This document shows, in pieces, positions 57,270 through 64,000 of a stretch of 64,000 bases of DNA. Where the stretch lies: the NCBI GenBank assembly GCA_009809945.1, contig WTPW01000319.1, positions 192,239 to 256,238 on the forward strand. Direction: 5' to 3'. The stretch is from Gigaspora margarita. Its lineage: Eukaryota; Glomeromycota; Glomeromycetes; Diversisporales; Gigasporaceae. The translations under genes and the position numbers were made by a program. How positions within the stretch are numbered: the first letter of the stretch is position 1; every line of letters begins with the position of its first letter. The notes under the pieces are model-generated. The model was not told where the DNA came from. It saw nothing but the letters and a program-made list of their open reading frames with translations, and did not search any database.

Positions 57270-57440
57270 ACTGCACCCCATTATGTTAACATTAGCAATC
57301 TGATAGTCAGTGGGGTTTATATGTTGGGTTTAGAATGAAAAAAAGAAAAAAAAATTAAGACATGTAACTTATTATTAAAATCTTTTTTAATAAGCTTCTA
57401 TATTGTAAATTGTTTTATAATTTGGATAAAAAGTTTTAGG

Positions 57441-57775
57441 GTAAATCTATTTGTCACTAGCAGTGATAGTCACCAGAGTGTGATTGACCAATTAGATCAA
57501 AGGATCATATATAATGTGAAAAATGCAAAAACTTTGATTTTTTTGAAAAATCACTTCTAACTTAAAATTTGTCTATGAACCTACTTTTTTTTATATATGA
57601 AAAAATATTCCTAGCAAAATTTTACTATGTTCAAAGCTTTACCCGAACCCTAACTATGGCTCTAACCCTGACCCTAACAATACTAAGTTTTAATACTTTG
57701 TTTTGTTTTGATTATAACATTACATGATCTAATTGGTCAATCATGCTTCGGTGACTATCACTGCTGATAACAAAC
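57441..57775. mobile_element. 'tagtgatagt' family MITE, copy 3
   Basis: Ends ttgtcactagcagtgatagt and actatcactgctgataacaa. The interior has the shared core and degenerate ccctaac words. Confidence 0.75.
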
Positions 57776-57789
57776 ACATTTTTTCAAAA

Positions 57790-58440
57790 TTTTATTCTTC
57801 TAAAACATGACTTATTTTACTTTAAAATTAAACTATAATAGAAATAATAATATATGAATTATGCCTGTTAATTGTCTGCATATTTCAATGATTATCCATC
57901 TGTTTATATTATGTGCTGAAAATGTGATTTCTGATTGGTCAATTGCTGCATAAAAAATCCTGTACTTTTTCAAAAAATGTAAAAGTTCTCCAAGCTTAAA
58001 AGAAAGAGTTAGTATTAGTTCAAGAAAAACAAAAAAGCAAAAAAATAAACTACTTACACAAAATTATTTCTCAGTAAAAAAAAATCAAATATATATATAT
58101 ATATTATTACAATAGAGAGGCCTTCTTTTACTCCTTACTATAACAACGACACAGTTACAGAAATCTTTTATTGGTTTATAGCGGTGTCCAAGAGGCAAAT
58201 ATAATTTCTTAGTCTGTAAGAAACTATACTCTTCTCTGTAAGCAGTTTGTGATAGTATTTATGTTTTAACAATAGTTTCTTTATTAATGATAATAAGCAA
58301 GAGAGCTATTCCTAGGCTTCTATTTCTAAAAAATATCTTTTACAATATTTTTAATAAATATAAGAGAAGTGGGATATCTTGGTTTAATTTGACTAAAGAA
58401 AATTCTGTATCTTTAAATACATTTTAGAATAAACATTATA
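57790..58440. other. Unassigned stretch with a (TA)n run
   Basis: A (ta)n run lies at 58088-58107. No gene is supported. Confidence 0.4.
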
Positions 58441-58449
58441 AGCATTGAT

Positions 58450-58990
58450 TTACAATAATTAACATTACAATTATTATGAATGGTATAAGTATTATAAGTA
58501 ATATAATTATTATAAGCGGTATAAGTGTTATAAGCAGTATAGTTGGACCTCCATAAATGCAACTTCTATAAATGCAATACCTTTCTAAATGCATGTTTTT
58601 GTCTTGTCAGTAAAAAATTATTAGTGCTAAATGCACATTCTATATTCTGTAAATACACGTTCTTCCAAATAATTTTCTATATTATGCGACCTCCCTAAAT
58701 GCATGTGGTCAATTAAATTTTAGTATTTAAGATGGGTTATACAGTTTTTAGTAGAAGTTACATATACTTGATGATCCAATCTTTAAAGCTACAATTTAAT
58801 TGGCTCTCCCTAAATGCAATATCTCCCTAAATACATGTTGTAGATTGTTTGTACATGTTGCATTTATAGAGGTTTGACTATATAAGCGTTATAAGTAGTA
58901 TAAGTGTTACAAGTGTTATAAGCATTATAAATAGTATAAGCATTATAAGCATTATAAGCATTATAAGCGGTATAAGCATTATGAACTATG
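58450..58990. repeat. 10-bp minisatellite (ataagcattat), split by a MITE
   Basis: Units of tataagcatt / tataagtgtt occur at 58485-58539 and again at 58881-58985. The pogo-like MITE 58540-58880 sits between the two halves, inserted at a TA of the repeat. Confidence 0.85.
58540..58880. mobile_element. pogo-like MITE, copy 2
   Basis: Homologous along its length to 6361-6679; termini agttggacctccataaatgc and catttatagaggtttgacta. About 20 bp longer than copy 1 because of an extra ttctatattctgtaaatac-like block. Confidence 0.85.
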
Positions 58991-59028
58991 CTAAATATCT
59001 AACTTCTTAAATGATAATAACAATTCAT

Positions 59029-59532
59029 ATTAGCAGATCGGCGTAACTGGGTCTATTTTTTCGATAAACTGTTACACAAAAATTTGCTCCTAAGTAANGT
59101 TGAAAAACTAACAAACGAAGTACTTGTTACAACTAACAAAAGAGCCTCTTTGACGTCTAGACAAGTTAAAAAACCAATAAAACTTAACAAAAGAGCTATG
59201 CTAAGCTGTAGAAAGAAGTACTTTTATCGTTTGTTAAAATACTCGGGTGTTTTAGGATGGGTTGGGCATTGAGAAATGGGTTGGTAACTATCAAGGGTAA
59301 ATTCGGAAGCCAATTTTCAAAAAAATGGCCTTTTTAATCTACTTTTGGCTTATAATTAAATACATGAATTTTGTAATTTTCTATGTACTTAATTATAAAT
59401 ACAAAGCTGGTTAAAAAGGCCGTTTTTTGTGAAAATTCGCTTTGTAATAAATTTTCGTGTAAAATTTTTTTGATAATCCTTGATCATGATTGGTCGAGCC
59501 GATATGTTACGCTGATCCGCCGATATGTTATG
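59029..59532. mobile_element. Repeat family shared with 29608-30085, copy 2
   Basis: Ends built of gatcggcgtaac and cgatatgttacgctgatc words. The better-preserved copy, with an open stretch at 59084-59272 that includes the ambiguous base 59099; the translation has no known domain and copy 1 has no frame there, so it is not called a gene. Confidence 0.6.
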
Positions 59533-59748
59533 AAATACTAATTAATAATAAAATAGAAATAATAATAATAATTAATGTACTAATAAAATAATATTAACTA
59601 TTCATTCTATAACAATATAAAAAAACAAAATCAAAAAAATTAAAAATAAAAAAAAGAAAATATCAAAAATTAAAAATATATATATATATATTTAAGTTTA
59701 TATATTAAAAATAAAAAAAAATTAAAAAAAATAAAAAAATAAAAAAAA

Positions 59749-60718
59749 GGGAGCTACTATTTCCACCATGGTATTTTGCTATTTTCACCATAGCTATACA
59801 AAAATTTCTATTTTTAGAATTCAAAATAATAATCTAATTCTACCTCTAACTTTAATTTTAACCCTAACCCTAACCCTAACCCTAAAAACTAATAAATAAA
59901 CCTTCTTTGGCTCCTAGTTAAAAGTTGTAGAGCTCATTTTTCTGATTCTAATGGTAGTTAAATCATCAAAATCGGCCTAGTGGATCTCAAGATACTTGGG
60001 ATCAAAGAAGAGAACATAAGGATCGGCAAATTCACTGTTACACAAAGTACTATAAAACCGCCGTCAAATGAAAATCGTGATTTGTGCAAAATTTTATTAT
60101 CAAAATTGACTTTGGGCTCTTAAGTAAACTTTGTTCTTTGGCTCAAAAAAATACTAGTTTCTTAAGATGAATTTTATTATTTTCTTAGTAAAAATTTTCG
60201 CTACGATAAAAAAACTTTTCAAAGCGTATGTAAAAAAAAGTTAAAAAAAAGCTATCAAATGAAAATTGTGATTTGTGCGAAATTTTATTATCATAATTAA
60301 CTTTGTGCCCTTAAGTAAACTTGTTCTTTGGCTCAAAAAAATGCTAGTTTCTTAAAACAAAATTTATTGTTTTCTTAGTAAAATTTTTCACTACACCAAA
60401 AAAACTTTTCAAACGTATGTAAAAGAAAATCAATAGCTTGTGTAACAGTGAATTTGCTGATCCTTATATTCTCTTCTTTGATTCCAAGTATCTTGGGATC
60501 CACTAGGCCGATTTTGATGATTTAACTACCATTAGAATTAGAAAAATGAGCTCTACAACTTTTAACTAGGAGCCAAAGAAGGTTTACTTATTAGTTTTAG
60601 GATTAGTATTAAAACAAAGTTAAATTTTATAATATATTATATTAAATTCTAAAAATAGAAATTCTTGTGTAACTATAGTAGAAATAGCAAAATACCATGG
60701 TGGAAATAGGGATTCCCT
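59749..60718. mobile_element. 970-bp foldback element with internal tandem duplication
   Basis: Outer arms begin ggagctactatttccaccat and end with an inverted match (atggtggaaatagggattcc). A second inverted pair carries caaaatcggcctagtggatc and its partner at 60498. Between them a 185-bp unit is present twice in tandem (about 60057-60242 and 60243-60428; caaatgaaaat, gtgatttgtgc). The left arm contains four ccctaa repeats (59861-59884). Confidence 0.8.
59861..59884. repeat. Interstitial telomere-like (CCCTAA)4
   Basis: Four exact ccctaa units, identical to the common eukaryotic telomere repeat, embedded in the foldback element. The inverted arm at 60595 has only degenerate copies (ttaggattag). 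Confidence 0.85.
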
Positions 60719-60719
60719 A

Positions 60720-61275
60720 AAAAAAAACCAAAATAAAAAAATAAAAAAATGGAGGCTTGGTGATAGCTTCTTCATGTTCTACTCACAACTTTTATTAGAT
60801 TTTGTAATTTTTTTTTGTAAAGTTAATGAGTTATAATTGTTATAGGATTTCGATTTGCTCTAACAATATATTTGATTACTAGATCCCTAATAAAACCTTT
60901 TCAAATTATCAGATCCCTACATAAGACCTCCTCAATTATTAAATCTATATATGCGCAATAAACCTATGGGTTTATTATAGGGTTTCAAAATTGGTAAAAT
61001 GTAACAGATAAAATCTTGTATATAATAATTTATGTAGTCCTTTAAATTAAAAAGTGTACAAAAAGGCAAGTGCTATATCTTTATAAAAGGCAGAAAAAAT
61101 AATAAAGAAAATTTATATATAAAGATCCAAAAAATGAATATAATTACAAATAAGGGCCTAAGTAATATTAATTTTGTATAAATTTGAAAAATTTTACAAC
61201 CAAGAATCCAAATTTATTGTAACTAATTAGTCACAAGTTTTTGATATTTTAATTAGTATTGTATGGTATATACTT
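60720..61275. other. Unassigned stretch
   Basis: AT-rich; no gene or repeat recognised. Confidence 0.4.
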
Positions 61276-61280
61276 AAAGA

Positions 61281-61463
61281 GGACCTTAAATATACATAGA
61301 TAGGTCAAATTAATTATAAAATTACTAAAAATAGAAAGATCTGCAGAAAAAACCTCAAAAATAAGCAAAAATACTAAAAATCGAAAAGATTTGCATAAAA
61401 CTCCTAAAATAAGCAAACTAATACCTGACCTATCTATGTATATTTTAGGGTTCTATTTATAGA
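61281..61463. mobile_element. MITE with 'aatatacatagataggtca' ends
   Basis: The left arm (gaccttaaatatacatagat, aggtca) and right arm (tgacctatctatgtatattt) pair for about 27 bp. Inside, aaatactaaaaat-gaaaagat-tgca is present twice in tandem. Confidence 0.7.
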
Positions 61464-61680
61464 CTAAAATAATTTCAAAAATAATAATAGCTCTTGATAT
61501 AGAAAAGGTATTCAAAAAAAGAAAGCTGCTAATTTGTAGTTTAGTTAATTTACTATAATTTAGGAAGCATCCATAAATAACATTATGTACCCCTACATAG
61601 TAGCTCTTGTCTCTCTCTAGATGTTTATATATAAAATTTTACAAAAACTTGGATATATTATGATCCAGTAATCCGTTTTG

Positions 61681-61945
61681 AATAATTTTGGTACCATTCA
61701 ATTCGTCTCTATAAGATGAATCAAATAGTACCAAAATCATTTTATTTAGATTACTAGATCTAGGGTTGGAAATGGGCTGGGTTTAACCCAAAAATATGTG
61801 GGCTGGGCTGGGCTTGGGCTAAGTATGGGCTTATATTTTAAGCCCGATATTGTTTGGCCAGGCTTGGGCCAGGCCCATTAAAATAATTGGGCTGGGTTTG
61901 GGCCTAGTAAAAAAGCCCAAACAGCCCAGTTAGTAATTTTGACTT
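61681..61945. repeat. GGTACC palindrome and an adjoining hAT-like end
   Basis: 61681-61750 is one copy of the palindrome ttttggtaccattc...gaat-agtaccaaaa found four times in the big palindrome downstream. Next to it (from 61762) is tagggttggaaatgggctgg followed by gggctgggct-type repeats and the complementary gcccaaacagccca, resembling a hAT-type MITE whose right end is unclear. Confidence 0.55.
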
Positions 61946-62035
61946 TTATTGTCATGTGCTTTTAGTTGATTTTATTGGTTAACTAATATAGTCATGTAAT
62001 TTATATTAATTAAATTGCATTTAATCTATAAATGT

Positions 62036-62810
62036 CATCGGGAAAATAAATAAGGCGCAGATCTGCACAAATCTGCGACCCTGGAAAATTTTAACAAATT
62101 TTGAAATAATTTGTGATCCAGTTGTCTAAATTTAACGACTTTGGTACCATTCGATTCGTCTCTATGAGCCAGATCGAATGGTACCAAAATCGTCGAATTC
62201 CAATTACTAGAAGACAAGAAAATCCCACCTAAGTGAATTTTAGAAACATCGAACGATCTTGCCAACCAGAGGTCCAAATTTAATGATTTTGGTACCATTC
62301 GATTCCTCTCGATGAGACGGTTCGAACGGTACCAAAAACGTCAAAATTGGATCACTGGTTAACAAGTTATTCGTAAAAAACTATTCGCGGCGCATTTCTG
62401 CGCAGTTCTGTGCAGAAAATTTAAAAATTTCTGCGCAGAACTGCGCAGAAATGCGCCGCGAATCGTTTTTTACGAATAACTTGTTAACCAGTGATCCAAT
62501 TTTGACGTTTTTGGTACCGTTCGAACCGTCTCATCGAGAGGAATCGAATGGTACCAAAATCATTAAATTTGGACCTCTGGTTGGCAAGATCGTTCGAAGT
62601 TTCTAAAATTCACTTAGGTGGGATTTTCTTGTCTTCTAGTGATTGGAATTCGAAGATTTTGGTACCATTCGATCCGGCTCATCAAGACGAATCGAATGGT
62701 ACCAAAATCGTTAAGTTTGGACCACTCGGTCACAAATTATTTCAAAATTTGTTAAAATTTTCCAGGGTCGCAGATTTGTGCAGATCTGCGCCTTATTTAT
62801 TTTCCCGATG
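62036..62810. mobile_element. 775-bp near-perfect palindrome
   Basis: The two halves are inverted copies from catcgggaaaataaataagg at the left to its complement at the right, around a centre near 62423. The outer 80 bp are identical. Each arm holds two copies of a smaller palindrome (ttttggtaccattcgatt...aatcgaatggtaccaaaa). The centre is gcgcagaa / ttctgcgc. GC content is well above the surroundings. Twin 87-88 residue open frames on opposite strands (62035-62298 and 62548-62814) are the same sequence read from each arm and are not genes. Likely a recently inserted foldback transposon. Confidence 0.9.
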
Positions 62811-62814
62811 GTAG

Positions 62815-64000
62815 CATAATGTAGATATGTATATACATAGTTAGTTGTCGCTTACAAATCACTATATCTGCTAATTTTCTATTAGATTTCTAATTATAGT
62901 AGTGCATCACAGTTCTCTTGTTAGCACATATATACATATCTAATATAAATTAGTGAAATCAAGATTGATAATATATCTATATGCACTTATAAGCCTATCG
63001 ATATGTAACACATAATACAAGACAATATATAAGCGTCATTTAGAGTATAGCTAATAAATTAACAATTATCAGAGGAAAATAAAAAGAATTTGGAGCAGGA
63101 ATTAAGAGAGAGTAGGAACGTACATATATACGTATAAAAAAAATAAAATAAAATAAAATAAGGTGAGCTAGATAGAACAAATATAGAATAACAGAGTAAA
63201 TATATGTACCTTTAAGAAAATAATTTAAGACTGGGTTTTTATTTTAGATTGTCATTTGAATATCGAACCATTATAATATAATGGATTCTGGTATACATAT
63301 TTAAGGGTAGAGGATACGTAGATTATTTTTCATATAATCTTGATGGCAAAATTTTTTTCTTTTTAAAATTAAAGAAAATTTTATTAAGTAAGTTATTTTA
63401 AAATTTATTTTAGAAGTTGTAGAATAGGTAATTGTGATTCTAATCATCACCAAAATTTGCATGGGGATTACTATCGATTTTTATCATTATTGGATAGTAA
63501 TCGATTTAAATCTCCCATGACGAGGACTATTGATTAAGTTAGTAATCGATAATAATCGGTAATAATCGATAGATATCAGATTAAAAATCATGAATAACAA
63601 TACTATTATACTATATACTTATTTTTAAACATTTTACAGATTTTTGTATGTTTTCGCATGTTTTCACAAGGTTTCGCAATTTAATATAAAATTTTATATT
63701 TATTTATTTATTTTTATTTATTATTATTATACATTATATTTTAATTAAATATATATTTTTAATCAATATTATATATTTTATTATATATTATTATACATTT
63801 TTTACGAAAAAATAAAAAAAATAACAAAAAAAAATAAAAACAAAAAAAAATAATGAAACCTTTTTGCACTTCTTTGCATAATGCTAGCTCTATATACTTA
63901 TTTTTTTCACCTTGCAGTTATCTATTATTTCTTTTCTTCTTTGTTTTAACTATAATATTCGCTTATATTCGCTTATATTCACTTATATTCGCTACTTCCT
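62815..64000. other. Terminal AT-rich stretch
   Basis: No gene supported. Contains an (aaaat)n-type run at 63139-63162 and a tandem gcttatattc array at 63960-63992 cut by the window end. Confidence 0.5.

Larger units (their letters stand above)
56108..57352 (+). mobile_element. tRNA-like SINE/retroposon with two nested insertions
   Basis: The 17-bp direct repeat aattaaga(t/c)atgtaact flanks it at 56091-56107 and 57353-57369 with one mismatch. It ends in an A-rich tail (gaaaaaaagaaaaaaaa). Close to the 5' end are a polymerase III A-box-like tagcttagcggttaagc (56122-56138) and, about 35 bp on, a B-box-like gttcaagtt (56166-56174), so the head looks tRNA-derived. Removing the insertions 56387-56603 and 56826-57269 leaves roughly 570 bp. 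Mobilisation would need a LINE elsewhere. Confidence 0.75.

Noticed and set aside
59084..59272. 62-codon open frame with basic composition
   Set aside because: Lies in a dispersed repeat whose other copy (29608-30085) has no frame here, and contains an ambiguous base.
59861..59884. A chromosome end
   Set aside because: Only four units, inside a foldback element, with ordinary sequence on both sides.
62035..62814. Twin 87-88 residue open frames with nearly the same protein
   Set aside because: They are the two arms of one palindrome read on opposite strands; no start context, intron or domain supports a gene.

Overview
This is a eukaryotic nuclear window, very AT-rich, with short GT-AG introns, few genes and many small mobile elements. 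The gene content (a Sel1-repeat protein kinase with an HRDLHSGNIL catalytic loop, a BTB-BACK protein carrying TPRs, a secreted ML-domain lipid-binding protein and a seven-helix receptor) fits an arbuscular mycorrhizal fungus of the Rhizophagus type. That assignment is inference from protein style and composition; no marker gene is present. The window has one 658-base assembly gap (44993-45650) and one ambiguous base (59099).

Layout. 1-25.5 kb: no convincing intact gene; a patchwork of miniature inverted-repeat elements (MITEs), foldback palindromes and tandem repeats, extremely AT-rich between about 4.2 and 17 kb. 25.57-27.62 kb (+): a five-exon gene for a 547-residue seven-helix receptor. 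28-35.3 kb: MITEs and simple repeats. 36.14-37.57 kb (+): Sel1-repeat/TKL-type kinase, with a possible upstream first exon at 35378. 38.62-41.66 kb: a dead Tc1/mariner transposon with both terminal repeats, interrupted by a 1,017-bp palindromic element and by a 421-bp hAT-like MITE. 43.77-45.84 kb (+): BTB-BACK-TPR gene with the assembly gap inside its TPR array. 47.8-48.7 kb (-): an unresolved small gene or gene relic. 51.34-51.93 kb (-): ML-domain secreted protein. 52-63 kb: dense nested elements, including a tRNA-like SINE carrying two later insertions and a near-perfect 775-bp palindrome at 62036-62810.

The genes do not form an operon or obvious pathway. The receptor and kinase belong to signalling families, and the BTB-TPR protein has the form of an adaptor (BTB proteins often serve cullin-3 ligases). 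The main story is transposon stratigraphy: at least ten elements have readable 8-9 bp target duplications (hAT- or Mutator-like), several have TA duplications (Tc1/mariner/pogo-like), and one has a 17-bp duplication with an A-rich tail (retroposon). Many are nested, so relative insertion order can be read directly. No tRNA or rRNA gene, CRISPR array or bacterial-type operon was seen.
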